64,000 nt of DNA from Deltaproteobacteria bacterium ADurb.Bin151 (GCA_002070455.1 MWDG01000008.1:1-64000), one strand, 5' to 3'. Counted from the stretch's first letter, positions 33,899 through 43,081 are shown. A program made the numbers and translations. The notes: generated by a model not told the origin, from the letters alone.

Positions 33899-34962
33899 GT
33901 CCGGAACCAGTTATAGCGGCCCTGATTCTTGCTTTTCAGGGATTCGAAGCGGCGCTCAGGAGATTGAATCCCCTTGTGCTTGCCGAAATCCGGAAAGAGT
34001 TGTTTGTCCTTATTGAGCCGCTTCAGAGCTCGCAGCGGTATCTTCAAATCGCCGGTGAAGACGGGATGGATGAAAGCACGCGTCTGGCATTTTTGCGCGC
34101 CTGTGATTTCATGCTCCAGGCTATCCGGAGTTTCGGTGATGCAGAGGACCTGCAGGCCGCATTTATCGCGGCTCTGCGAGCCGCCCGGAAATACTATCGG
34201 GCCCAGGAAGCAATTTTTGCCCTTTGCGGCGTATTCCCCGAAGTCAACCGGTATTTTCTGGAGCCCGGCATTTCCTTTTCTTTCCCTGCGGAACCATTGT
34301 CAGCCCGGCAAACCGGTCTGTTTCATGTCGGGACGGACCCGAATATTCACGCCCGGGGCGGGTATTCCCTCTATGTTCCGGAATTCTGCTCTCCGGTGCC
34401 GGACCGGGCCTTTCCCCTGATTGTGGCTCTGCACGGAGGTTACAGTCATGGGAGGGATTTCATCTGGGCCTGGATTCGTGAAGCCCGCAGCAGGGGATTC
34501 GTTCTTCTTGCTCCCACATCGCAGGCAATGACATGGTCGATTACAAATGTTGAGCATGACGGGAAATTGTTGGAACATCATCTGAAAGATATCTTTTCAC
34601 GTATCCACATCGACCGTTCACGCATTCTTTTTACAGGAATGTCCGATGGCGGAACCTTTGCGCTGGAACTGGCTTTTTCCGGAATGATTGCCTGTGACAC
34701 CGTTGCCCCGGTAGCCTGTGCGCTTCCCCCTGTGGATTTGCAAAACGCAAAGGGAAAGTGCATCTTTTGGGTACATGGAGCGCAGGATTGGATATTTCCG
34801 GCAGGCAGGGCGGTTCAGGCCTGCAGGCACCTGCAGCAATCAGGTGCAGACGTCAAACTTAAGATGATCGAGGATCTCTCCCATACCTATCCCCGCGAAG
34901 CAAGCGATACAATTCTGAATTGGTTTGGTATTGAAAAAAGACAGGGCACTTTACCACCCTGA
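33895..34962 (+). CDS. Alpha/beta-hydrolase with a helical N-terminal domain
   Basis: About 355 residues starting GTG at 33895 (GTGA overlap). The first 125 or so residues are helical and unassigned. A phospholipase/carboxylesterase-type hydrolase follows: oxyanion strand LIVALHGGYSHG, nucleophile elbow FTGMSDGG, acid in HGAQDWIFP and catalytic His in EDLSHTYP. The family includes serine esterases and PHB-depolymerase-like enzymes. Pairing with an FAD oxidoreductase suggests joint action on a lipid or ester, which is inference. Confidence 0.8.
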   Translation: MSPEPVIAALILAFQGFEAALRRLNPLVLAEIRKELFVLIEPLQSSQRYLQIAGEDGMDESTRLAFLRACDFMLQAIRSFGDAEDLQAAFIAALRAARKYYRAQEAIFALCGVFPEVNRYFLEPGISFSFPAEPLSARQTGLFHVGTDPNIHARGGYSLYVPEFCSPVPDRAFPLIVALHGGYSHGRDFIWAWIREARSRGFVLLAPTSQAMTWSITNVEHDGKLLEHHLKDIFSRIHIDRSRILFTGMSDGGTFALELAFSGMIACDTVAPVACALPPVDLQNAKGKCIFWVHGAQDWIFPAGRAVQACRHLQQSGADVKLKMIEDLSHTYPREASDTILNWFGIEKRQGTLPP

Positions 34963-34969
34963 AACAGAA

Positions 34970-36106
34970 TCAAAGAGGTTTTCCGAAAAGCAGTTTCAGC
35001 ATATTGACAATCATTTTCTTTCGGCCGGCCTTTTCCATCAGGATACTTAAATACAAAATCTCTGTGTTCATCGGGGGCACCGTCAGCTTGTCTTTTTTTA
35101 TCAGACGTGCCGCTTTGGGTTTGCATCTTGTGACACAAAGCCCGCATCCGATGCACCGGTCCGGATCCACCCGGAAGGTTTTTCCCATGGGGGTGATCGC
35201 ATCCATCTGGCAGCGTTTCACGCACAGGCCGCACCCCGTGCAGGAAGCTGTATCAATGACGGCATAATAATTGGTGGCAAAAAAGCGGGCAGGGCGGGCG
35301 TGCTTTTTGGCAGTGGTCAGCACGCCGCAGCAACAGCCGCAGCAGATGCAGATACAACTTGGATTTCTGGAGTTGCCGGGCTGCAGGACCATTCCTTTTT
35401 CTTCTGCTTCGTCCAGGATTTTCAGGCACTCTTCTTTGGAAATGGTTCTGGCCCGGCCACGCGCCTCATAACCGGTTGATCCGAACAACAGGCAGATTTC
35501 ATAGTTGTCCGTTTTTTGGCATGGCTTTCCCATCAGGGCTTCACCCTGTTTGCAGACGCAGTTTGCCACATGGATCGTCTGGCGGGTATGCGCGATGAAG
35601 TGTCGCATGTTATCGTAGGTATCGACAATATATTCCGGAACGATGGCTTTCAGGTGCGGGCTGGTGCGAAGCTGGGGAAGTGAAGAGCGGAAGAATTCGG
35701 CGCCGAAGGCCTCATCGAAATAACGATGCATCATTTCCATAAGCCGGGGAGTCAGGTCATCGACATGATATTCAAAGATGCCGATGGCCAGCATGGCAAT
35801 ACCGTATCGCAGCTTTCTGTCTTTGCTGTCCGTGCGCCTGATGACCCCCTTCATAAACATTTCCTCAAGTGCCGCAAAGAGTTCTTCTGAAGAAAGTTCA
35901 ATTTGAAATTGATCTTTGAGGTTTTTACGGATTCTGCCAATGGGTATAGAGCGGAGCGTCAGACACAAAGCAATTTTTGCCTGCATCGGGGTAAAGAAAT
36001 ACCTGAGGATTTCGATTTCGACGCCGCTTTTTGTCGGCGGGTATCCGATTGGGTAGCGGTCCAGCTGAATCTGAAGCTGTCTGTATAAGGAGTCATCTGC
36101 CGGCAT
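34970..36106 (-). CDS. Winged-helix-like 4Fe-4S protein
   Basis: A 378-residue cytosolic protein. The N-terminal 110 residues look like a winged-helix domain. A cysteine-dense stretch follows (ANCVCKQGEAL; NPSCICICCGCCCG), then two ferredoxin 4Fe-4S motifs (CTGCGLCVKRCQ and CIGCGLCVTRCK). Similar proteins are common in sulfate reducers and syntrophs and are of unknown role, possibly electron carriers or redox-responsive regulators. Confidence 0.83.
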   Translation of the reverse strand: MPADDSLYRQLQIQLDRYPIGYPPTKSGVEIEILRYFFTPMQAKIALCLTLRSIPIGRIRKNLKDQFQIELSSEELFAALEEMFMKGVIRRTDSKDRKLRYGIAMLAIGIFEYHVDDLTPRLMEMMHRYFDEAFGAEFFRSSLPQLRTSPHLKAIVPEYIVDTYDNMRHFIAHTRQTIHVANCVCKQGEALMGKPCQKTDNYEICLLFGSTGYEARGRARTISKEECLKILDEAEEKGMVLQPGNSRNPSCICICCGCCCGVLTTAKKHARPARFFATNYYAVIDTASCTGCGLCVKRCQMDAITPMGKTFRVDPDRCIGCGLCVTRCKPKAARLIKKDKLTVPPMNTEILYLSILMEKAGRKKMIVNMLKLLFGKPL

Positions 36107-36159
36107 GATTTTCCATACACAATTGGAGGGGATTCGTCCACCTGCAATTTGAAAAAGAA

Positions 36160-36288
36160 TCAGGACATTTTAATGGTGATGTCCCCGGTGATGATAAGGA
36201 CGATGGACATGCCGGGATTGCAGGTGACGTGCTCTTTCACTATGAAGATGGAAAAAATCGAACTGAATAAAATGAAAGGGATGATCAT
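36160..36288 (-). CDS. Possible 42-aa hydrophobic peptide overlapping the SnoaL-like gene
   Basis: ATG at 36286-36288 overlaps the stop of the SnoaL-like gene as ATGA and opens a 42-codon frame with a hydrophobic N-terminal half (IIPFILFSSIFSIFIV). No family is recognised. The coupling geometry is typical of real operons here, but the frame could be chance. Confidence 0.25.
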   Translation of the reverse strand: MIIPFILFSSIFSIFIVKEHVTCNPGMSIVLIITGDITIKMS

Positions 36289-36674
36289 TTCATTTTCTGC
36301 AGCATATCCCCCATCATTTTATGGATCAGGTTGATGGCTTTCAGCGGGCGGATCATGACTTTGAAATCAACAATTCTGCCGTCTTCTCCCCAGGTGATCA
36401 TGTCCACTCCGTTGACGGTTATTCCGTCGATGATGGTCTGAAACTCCAGCACGGCATGATTGCCGGAAGTGACTTCCCGAAGATAGTGGAACGATTCATT
36501 GTTGAACACATGCAGGGCCGCCGTCAGGTATAACGTTGTGATGAGTTTTCCTGCCTGCGGTGTATGAACCACCGGGGAATGAAAGACCACATTTTCGGCC
36601 AGGATATCGTCCAGGCCTGCTGCGCTTTTGGTTTCAATCAATTTGTGCCATGCGGCGACGGTATTTTCTATCAT
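36285..36674 (-). CDS. SnoaL-like / NTF2-fold protein
   Basis: A 129-residue protein of the nuclear-transport-factor-2-like fold: AWHKLIETKSAAGLDDILAENVVFHSPVV at the start, then VLEFQTIIDGITVNGVDMITWGEDGRIVDFKVMIRP. The DGRI strand and mid-protein Asp/Trp are typical of SnoaL/limonene-epoxide-hydrolase-like domains, which catalyse isomerisation or hydration or bind small hydrophobic ligands. GAGGT precedes the ATG. It probably belongs to the MarR-controlled CoA cluster. Confidence 0.78.
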   Translation of the reverse strand: MIENTVAAWHKLIETKSAAGLDDILAENVVFHSPVVHTPQAGKLITTLYLTAALHVFNNESFHYLREVTSGNHAVLEFQTIIDGITVNGVDMITWGEDGRIVDFKVMIRPLKAINLIHKMMGDMLQKMK

Positions 36675-36689
36675 CTTCAGACCTCGTAT

Positions 36690-37040
36690 TTATTGGCCGG
36701 GCATAACGATTCGGGAGGACTCTTTGCTCTCCATTTCTTTGGCTTCGGCAATCATCTCCTTGACCGTTTTTTCAATGGCATCCGGTAATTTAGCAATCGC
36801 ATCGCTGAGTGTTTTGGCCCCTTCAATAATGCACTGAACAGGAATCGGTCCGTTGGGCGACATCAGCTGGGCCATTCCGGTGAAAAAAGTTTCTCTGCTC
36901 TCGTCAATCGAACCGTCAATTTTGACAGGCGTGAGGCGCCGGATGGAAGCGTAGGTCAGATCCGTGAACGTTTCTTCCCTGTAAAGATTGTCGGGATTAA
37001 CCTTAATATTGGTGACTCTGGGCTCGTTAGCGTTGTCCAT
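36690..37040 (-). CDS. Hypothetical protein, 116 aa
   Basis: I do not recognise the family with certainty. It is soluble, with a mixed N-terminal half and a helical C-terminal half (AKTLSDAIAKLPDAIEKTVKEMIAEAKEMES). AAGGAGA lies 6 nt before the ATG. It sits 15 bp upstream of the SnoaL-like gene on the same strand. Confidence 0.7.
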   Translation of the reverse strand: MDNANEPRVTNIKVNPDNLYREETFTDLTYASIRRLTPVKIDGSIDESRETFFTGMAQLMSPNGPIPVQCIIEGAKTLSDAIAKLPDAIEKTVKEMIAEAKEMESKESSRIVMPGQ

Positions 37041-37247
37041 GGATGGTCTCCTTTTTCGTTTGGCGTGTTTTTATGCCCTTCAAATAATGGAAACTGTAAG
37101 CAAAACGGCCCCGTTATTTTCGGATCATGTTTTTCTCCTACACTGAAAAACCTGAAGGGTCAAGCAGGGATATCGGAAAAACGACCGTGGAAAAAGGATA
37201 TGCATGGGGAAGAAGATTCAGGCCAAAGAATATTCATTCCACGGGTA

Positions 37248-38036
37248 TTACCCCGCTTTGAACTGGGCAATCTGGCGTGAGATGGCCGCCAGGTTTCCAT
37301 TTTCATCCCATACTTCTCCGTCAGCCTCCAGGAGTCCGCAGGTAATGAAACGGGTTCTGAGGCTGCATTTAAGCCGATTGGTCTGCGGCAGGTTGCGGAT
37401 GTTCACGGAAAGCTCTATCGTCGGGACCCACGAGTTCATGCCCTGGGTAGCCATTACAGCGGGAGGCATGGAATCAATGATCAGAAAAAGGGAAAGAAGA
37501 TCTACAGGACGGCCGTCAGAGAAGCTGAAATAGCCCTTATTCTCCGATACATCGGTGAGTTTCCCGAACATCCAGCCGGCGCAGCCAGGATCGAGCCGGA
37601 GATCGAGATTGTGAAAAAGGGTGTATTTGGGCATGGTCGGAATCTGAACGCATTTTTCAACAGGTGCGAGCTCCGGGGCCTTTGTCTCATAACGCTCAAC
37701 AACGCAGCTGTTATTTTCTGCGGTAAATGTGCCGAGAGCCCTTATTTTTTCCTCTCCCTGCTGCAATACACTTGCCTCGAAACGGGTAAACTGCCGCGAA
37801 CGGGCAATTTCTGAAATCCTGATCTCCACCTCGCCGGGGACACAGCGGGAAAGATAATTGGCGGTAACCAGGGGCGTGTTTTTCTTGTCGCTGCACCGGA
37901 TCATTGCGTCGGCGATCATTGCCATCAGGTATCCACCGTTTGGGTTTCCGTTTACGGACCAGTTATCCGAAACCACGCCGGTGAAGAGGGAATTTCCCAG
38001 ATCCGTAAGCAGAATGTCTTGATCAAAGAGGTTCAT
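37248..38036 (-). CDS. Acyl-CoA thioesterase, double hotdog (TesB-like)
   Basis: About 262 residues from ATG 38036, with two hotdog repeats: NWSVNGNPNGGYLMAMIADAM in the first and the VPTIELSVNIRN strand in the second. Such proteins hydrolyse acyl-CoAs. The frame is open ten codons further (ATG 38066), which would overlap the crotonase gene by 14 bp; neither start has a good RBS. It lies between a crotonase and two small genes in the same direction. Confidence 0.8.
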   Translation of the reverse strand: MNLFDQDILLTDLGNSLFTGVVSDNWSVNGNPNGGYLMAMIADAMIRCSDKKNTPLVTANYLSRCVPGEVEIRISEIARSRQFTRFEASVLQQGEEKIRALGTFTAENNSCVVERYETKAPELAPVEKCVQIPTMPKYTLFHNLDLRLDPGCAGWMFGKLTDVSENKGYFSFSDGRPVDLLSLFLIIDSMPPAVMATQGMNSWVPTIELSVNIRNLPQTNRLKCSLRTRFITCGLLEADGEVWDENGNLAAISRQIAQFKAG

Positions 38037-38052
38037 GGTTGCAGACCGTCTA

Positions 38053-38856
38053 TCAGGCCGGGTCATTGAATTTAGGCGGCTGTTTGGTGAACTGCGCGGT
38101 AACCGCCTCCAATTGATTGGGGCTGCCCATCAGCGTCATCATCAGTTCGGATTCCATCATGAGGCCGTGGGCGGAATCTCCGTGCCACACTTCGTTGAGG
38201 AGCTTTTTCGCCGCCCGGATGGCGTCAGGATTTTTGGAAGCAATTTCTTTAGCCAGGGCCATGGCGTCATCATGGGGCTTTTCGCAGACATGTGTCACCA
38301 GTTTAAGGCGGAGCGCTTCTTCGCCAAGAATAACTTTATTTGTAAAGATCAGTTCCTTGGCCACGTCGATGGATACGATATCGCGGATGGTCTGGGTCAC
38401 GCTCATGTCCGGAATCAGGCCCCATCTCATTTCCATAATGGAGAATTTGGTATCGGGCGTGCAGAAGCGGATGTCGGCCCCCATGGCAATCTGAAAGCCG
38501 CCTCCCATCGCTACACCGTGGATTGCCGCAATCACCGGCACGGGAAGCTCTTTCCATCCATAACCGATATGCTGGTAGATGTTGGAAATCCGGTTTTGGT
38601 ATCGATCCGTAAGATTGGGGAACCTTTTTTCTCCGGATTGCATGGCCGCGAAATTTTCAATATCCAGCCCGGCGCAGAAGCTTTTGCCTTCGCCGGAGAT
38701 GACTACAACACGGACACCGGGTTCTTCGGCCAGCCGGTCGATGGTTTCGGCCATGGCGTCAATCATGTCAAAGCTCAGTGCGTTGTATTTTTCCGGCCTG
38801 TTGAAACGGACATCCGCTACATGGTCTGCGATTGTAATTTTTACCAGTTCGCTCAT
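38053..38856 (-). CDS. Enoyl-CoA hydratase/isomerase (crotonase) family protein
   Basis: About 267 residues. Crotonase features: RFNRPEKYNALS, the oxyanion-hole SGEGKSFCAGLDI, and AIHGVAMGGGFQIAMGADIR. A following WGLIPDMS replaces the usual catalytic Glu region (normally P-E-x-G/ExxLG), so it may be an isomerase-type or non-hydratase member. ATG 38856 is preferred because AAGGAG lies 6 nt upstream. It follows the molybdopterin oxidoreductase gene by 34 bp. Confidence 0.87.
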   Translation of the reverse strand: MSELVKITIADHVADVRFNRPEKYNALSFDMIDAMAETIDRLAEEPGVRVVVISGEGKSFCAGLDIENFAAMQSGEKRFPNLTDRYQNRISNIYQHIGYGWKELPVPVIAAIHGVAMGGGFQIAMGADIRFCTPDTKFSIMEMRWGLIPDMSVTQTIRDIVSIDVAKELIFTNKVILGEEALRLKLVTHVCEKPHDDAMALAKEIASKNPDAIRAAKKLLNEVWHGDSAHGLMMESELMMTLMGSPNQLEAVTAQFTKQPPKFNDPA

Positions 38857-38890
38857 AATATTCTCCTTTTTCAATGAAGGTTTTCTCTTT

Positions 38891-41125
38891 CTATAATGCT
38901 TCTACCCTACAGGGTACATACCGGTGCATCGGTGTGCAGAACTGATCTCGGTGTGTGTTTTTGGTCAAACGATTCACGTTGGCACCGTATTTGACACCAT
39001 TGTAAACCATACCGAATCCGTGGGGAATGACTACGTGGCCTTGATGCGCTGTTTCCGTTATCTCCAGTTCGATTTCTTCTGAGCCTGCTTCGGTTGTTAC
39101 CCGGACCTGCTGCCCATCCTTTAAATTTAAGGCTGCTGCGTCGTCTGGATGCATGGCCAGCGTGCAGGCACGCTTGCCTTCGTTCCAGGCGGGATCGCGC
39201 ATCATCGTGTTGGCGTTCATGGACGTATGCCGTCCGGCCATTAAGATGAGGGGGTATTGGGAAGGCATGACCAGCATTGCCTCTTCTCTTTGTGCTTCGG
39301 CGCTTTGCAGTTCCTCAAGCAGTTCCGGAATATTGAGATTGATCTTGCCGTCTTCCGTTTTTATTTCTGAAAAGTTGTTTTCCGGATCGATCCTGCCCAC
39401 CCAGATGCCTTCCGGATGATCGAGAATCTGCTGGTAGAGTTCCTCACCCAGGCCCGGTCCGGACTGGAAGCCCGCCCGGATGGCATTTTTATATAATGAC
39501 TTCGGAGCAACCTGGAGCATGCCCCAAAGCGCGGCCAGATGGACGGAACCCATGGCTTTGCCCAAGGTTTTCCCCAGAATAAAAGGCATGGTCTTCATGG
39601 CTTTCGGTTCTGTCATAGCGTATTCCATGAGTGCCTTGGCGAAGGCCGCATGACTGTCTTCTGCAGCTTGATAAAGGCTTTCCGGAATGGGTGGAATCAG
39701 GCCCAGCTTATCGGCCAGACGAAGATGAATTTCCCCCAGTTCCAGTGGTTCTCCATCCGGTTCAATAATGGGACGCCGCATCTGGAAGTGAATGCCGGGA
39801 TAGGTCATGGGAAAGAAAGTGCCGTCCCAGGATTCATAGCCTGTGCGGGAAGGCAGCACGTAGTGCGACAGGGCGGCTGTTTCTGTCATGGCAACTTCCC
39901 CTGTGACCAGAAGGTCCAGACGGCGGAAAGCGTTTTCATAAGCCGTTGTATCAGCGTAAGAGCGAAGCGGATTAGACTGCGTAACGATAACCGCTCTCAG
40001 GCGCTCAGGATGCTCTGACAGGATTTCTTCCGGCATGACGTTAGGCGGGAAGGAACCACAAACCGGGAAGGCATTTGTGGTCATTGTCCGCCAGATTTTG
40101 GGATCTCTCTCATCCGTGTGCGGGCCAATGGGCATCATGTGGCCGTTAATAACGTTGCCACCCGGCATGCAAAGCCTGCCGCAGATCGCCTGAAGAATAA
40201 CGATCAAATAAGAGTTTAAACCGCTGTGGCGCCCCATGAAAATGCCCAGATCATAACGCAGGGACGATGTGCGCGTGGCATAGGCTTTGGTAACTTCACG
40301 CACCTGATCAAAATGGAGATTGCAGACCTTCAGGGCGGCGCGGACGTCAAAATTTGAAAAGAGTGATTTCACCTGGTCAAAACCCGATGTGTGCTCATTC
40401 AGGTAATCTTTGTTTTCCCATCCTTCAGCGAGAATCATGGAGATCATCGCCTTGAGCAGCAGAGCATCCGTTCCGGGACGGATTTGCAGATGGATATCGG
40501 CAAGTTTTGCGGTTTCCGATACACGAGGGTCGACAACAATCAGCAGTTTATTCGGATCTTTCGCAAGGCGCTGAAGTTGCCGCGGCGCCTGGGGAATCTG
40601 ATGGCTTTGCATGCCGTTCCATCCGAATGTCAGAAGAACTTCAGTATTATTGACATCCGGCTGGTCATGCAGATACTGCTTTCCGTGAGTCCGCCCTACA
40701 ACCCAGAAAGCGCCGGCAAATTCCTGCGCCAGTGCGCTGTACTGATATTGCGAACCGAGCAGGCGCATCAGGCGGACGCCGAAAGCCGCCTCAAAATGGC
40801 AGCCCTGGCCGCCGCCCCCCATGTAAGCGAATGAGCGTGGGCCATACTGGTCAATAATGCTTTTGAGTTTGGCGGCAATTTCGTCAATGGCCTGATCCCA
40901 GGATATGCGTTCAAATTGATCACCGACTTTTTTTAAAGGATATTTCAGGCGGTCGGCATTGTGCTGATGATAGGCGACATTCAAACCCTTACGGCAGACA
41001 TAGCCTTCGCTCTTGACGTTGATCTTGTCTCCCTTTACCTTGACGATGCGGTTTGCTTCCACCTCGATTTCCAGGCCGCAGTTCTGTGCGCAAAGGACGC
41101 ATCCGGTTTTATAAATGGTTCCCAT
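38891..41125 (-). CDS. Molybdopterin-dependent oxidoreductase (DMSO reductase family)
   Basis: A 744-residue catalytic subunit. The N-terminal CVLCAQNCG with a later CRKG binds a 4Fe-4S cluster; MGGGGQGCH, LTFGWNGMQSHQ and the C-terminal PHGFGMVYNGVKYGANVN motif fit molybdopterin bis-MGD enzymes. There is no Tat signal, so it is cytoplasmic. No electron-transfer subunit gene is adjacent. The position between a MarR regulator and a crotonase points to redox chemistry on an organic acid or CoA ester, but the substrate is unknown. AGGAG precedes the start. Confidence 0.9.
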   Translation of the reverse strand: MGTIYKTGCVLCAQNCGLEIEVEANRIVKVKGDKINVKSEGYVCRKGLNVAYHQHNADRLKYPLKKVGDQFERISWDQAIDEIAAKLKSIIDQYGPRSFAYMGGGGQGCHFEAAFGVRLMRLLGSQYQYSALAQEFAGAFWVVGRTHGKQYLHDQPDVNNTEVLLTFGWNGMQSHQIPQAPRQLQRLAKDPNKLLIVVDPRVSETAKLADIHLQIRPGTDALLLKAMISMILAEGWENKDYLNEHTSGFDQVKSLFSNFDVRAALKVCNLHFDQVREVTKAYATRTSSLRYDLGIFMGRHSGLNSYLIVILQAICGRLCMPGGNVINGHMMPIGPHTDERDPKIWRTMTTNAFPVCGSFPPNVMPEEILSEHPERLRAVIVTQSNPLRSYADTTAYENAFRRLDLLVTGEVAMTETAALSHYVLPSRTGYESWDGTFFPMTYPGIHFQMRRPIIEPDGEPLELGEIHLRLADKLGLIPPIPESLYQAAEDSHAAFAKALMEYAMTEPKAMKTMPFILGKTLGKAMGSVHLAALWGMLQVAPKSLYKNAIRAGFQSGPGLGEELYQQILDHPEGIWVGRIDPENNFSEIKTEDGKINLNIPELLEELQSAEAQREEAMLVMPSQYPLILMAGRHTSMNANTMMRDPAWNEGKRACTLAMHPDDAAALNLKDGQQVRVTTEAGSEEIELEITETAHQGHVVIPHGFGMVYNGVKYGANVNRLTKNTHRDQFCTPMHRYVPCRVEAL

Positions 41126-41172
41126 CATGGCTCCTTTCTCCGGCCGTATTGCCGGATGTCGAATGTGCGTTT

Positions 41173-41598
41173 TTATGAGCGCGTGGATTCATAACGCAGT
41201 TTTTCGATTACATGCAGAAGATCACGCTTCTCGTTTTCATTTAAAATCTGCAGAAACTCGGTATTGGCTTCGGCAATCACACGGACGGCTTCCCGGGACA
41301 TTGATTTTCCTTTTTTCGTAAGATGAATGTGGATGGAGCGTCGGTCGTCGGGATTGCCCCTGCGTTCAATGAATCCCGCGGTTTCCAGGCGATCCAGGAT
41401 GCCTGTGAGGGTGGCGCTGTCCAGTTCCGCCCTTTTGCCCAGTTCGCTTGAAGTGACCTGATCCTCATGATCGAGAAAGCCCAGAATCATGGCTTGAACG
41501 GAGGTAAGGTTGAGTTCGGAAACCTTTTGCGTCAGGAATCGATTGCCCAGTTGATAGGCCTTGGCAAGCTGAAAGAAGATACAGTCGACTTTTTCCAT
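41173..41598 (-). CDS. MarR-family transcriptional regulator
   Basis: A 141-residue winged-helix protein with the recognition region TSSELGKRAELDSATLTGILDRLETAGFIERRGNPDDRRSIHIHLT, the typical MarR wing. It is the first gene before the molybdopterin oxidoreductase. A 21-bp inverted repeat (41611-41631) lies between its promoter and its start, so it likely represses itself and the downstream genes until a small aromatic or acyl ligand binds. Confidence 0.9.
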   Translation of the reverse strand: MEKVDCIFFQLAKAYQLGNRFLTQKVSELNLTSVQAMILGFLDHEDQVTSSELGKRAELDSATLTGILDRLETAGFIERRGNPDDRRSIHIHLTKKGKSMSREAVRVIAEANTEFLQILNENEKRDLLHVIEKLRYESTRS

Positions 41599-41610
41599 GC
41601 TATTATCCTC

Positions 41611-41659
41611 GCATGCAATTAACTTGTATGCAAGTATAACAGAAAAGGCCGTCTGTCAA
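41611..41659 (-). promoter_or_regulatory. MarR promoter and inverted-repeat operator
   Basis: On the minus strand TTGACA (41654-41659) and TATACT (41633-41638) are spaced 15 bp, short but usable. Just downstream, GCATGCAA and TTGTATGC form an imperfect palindrome (41611-41631, 7 of 8 pairs) before the marR start. Confidence 0.65.
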
Positions 41660-41822
41660 TCCTTTTTTATGATGGGTGTGGAATATCTTTACAAAACAGA
41701 CTCTTTCTTGTGAATTATTACCAAGACAATGAAAAGTTTAAATCATTAAGGTTACCTTATGTGATTAGCGTGTTACCATTTGGCGGCAGATTGAACGGCA
41801 TCGGTTGTTCCCCTGATGGAGG

Positions 41823-41973
41823 GAGACTGTGTCGCAATGTCATTGCGAGGGAGGGAAACGACCGAAGCAATCTCATAAGTTCACGAATACATAAGATTAC
41901 CACGACGCCTGCGAGGCGTCTCGTAACGTGTGACCTGAAAGGTTATGACAAAGAAGAATTGCGACAGAGCCTC
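41823..41973. repeat. MITE-like element, copy 2 (151 bp)
   Basis: Begins GAGACTGTGTCGCAATG (41823-41839) and ends AATTGCGACAGAGCCTC (41957-41973). The interior follows copy 1 (6666-6817) throughout, including the CATTGCGAGG...GAAGCAATCTC segment, the GACGCCTGCGAGGCGTC hairpin and the 23-bp unit at 41927-41949. Confidence 0.75.
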
Positions 41974-42090
41974 AGGGGGTAGGGGTAGGTCGCTTTATAC
42001 GGGGTGCCCCTTGTAATTGTCCGGTATTTGCCGTCCTTGCCGTTTCGAATTAATCAGGGAGTAATCCCTATGACTACCACCTCCGGCGTT

Positions 42091-42996
42091 TCACGCCACC
42101 TCCGCCGGCGGAGGACAGGGAAAATCTCCGAGGGTTGGAATGCCGCTTCGTCCACCCATCTGCTCACTCACCCTGGCAGCCGCCCAGGCTCCAAGATCCA
42201 GCGACTTTTCTGTGTCCCACCCCTTTACAATGCCGTAAGTCAAACCGGCGTGAAAGACATCTCCGCAGCCGGTGGTGTCAATCGCGTTTGCCGGGTAAGC
42301 TGCTTTGCGGATGAAACGGCCATTGACCAGGGCGACGTAACCTTTTGCTCCCAGCGTTACTCCAGTGAAACGGACACCAAGACCGGCCAGTATTCGGCAG
42401 GTTTCTTCCGGGGTCCGGGAAAGCTCGTTGGAAAAAGCTTCTGATGTGACAAAACAGTCGCTTAGTTTTGCGATTTCCAGCATCCCGTCGCGCAGAGATC
42501 CTGCGTCAACAATGACGGGAATGCCTGCCTCCTTTGCCTTGCGACAGGCAAAAAGAGAGGCTTCTGGAAACAAACCGTCGGTGTGAAACGCCGAGCTTCT
42601 TAAAAGCAGATTTATATCCAGTTCTTCAGGCTGGAGGGGGTGGCCGGTGGGACGCTGCCAGAAGATTGTACGGCGGGCCGTGGCCGGTTCACTTACTATA
42701 AACGCAAACTGGGAGTGATGATTCTTGCGGATGACGAGACCGCCTGTATCGATGCCTTCCGACGTCAACGAATAGGTGATTTGCGCGCCAAAGTCATCAT
42801 CCCCTGCTACACCCGCCATAAAGGCATCAAGTCCCCATCGCTTCAGCGCCACCAGCGCAGTTGCGACGGGGCCTCCGCCCTGCACAACCAGATTGGAGAA
42901 TTCACACTTCACATCCGGCGGCGGGTAAGCGGGAATCTGACCCAGATAGTCCAGCGAACACTGGCCGATACCGAAGACAAGGGGATTTTGGTTCAC
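42091..42996 (-). CDS. PfkB-family carbohydrate/nucleoside kinase
   Basis: A 301-residue ribokinase-like kinase: VQGGGPVATALVALKRWGLDAFMAGVAGDDDFG near the N-terminus and the phosphate-transfer motif DTTGCGDVFHAGL (catalytic Asp in GCGD) near the C-terminus. Substrate cannot be read. It is transcribed away from the riboswitch-controlled thiM-thiE genes; a thiamine-precursor (HMP) role is possible from location only. Confidence 0.87.
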   Translation of the reverse strand: MNQNPLVFGIGQCSLDYLGQIPAYPPPDVKCEFSNLVVQGGGPVATALVALKRWGLDAFMAGVAGDDDFGAQITYSLTSEGIDTGGLVIRKNHHSQFAFIVSEPATARRTIFWQRPTGHPLQPEELDINLLLRSSAFHTDGLFPEASLFACRKAKEAGIPVIVDAGSLRDGMLEIAKLSDCFVTSEAFSNELSRTPEETCRILAGLGVRFTGVTLGAKGYVALVNGRFIRKAAYPANAIDTTGCGDVFHAGLTYGIVKGWDTEKSLDLGAWAAARVSEQMGGRSGIPTLGDFPCPPPAEVA

Positions 42997-43081
42997 GGTA
43001 ATATCCTTTCCTGAGATTGGATTTTAAAATACCATGATGCCAAAGAAATGTGTAAGTAAAAAATATTTTGCGAATCCACAA

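Noticed and set aside
38035-38877. 280-codon plus-strand frame opposite the crotonase gene
   Set aside because: Antisense to an intact crotonase with canonical motifs.
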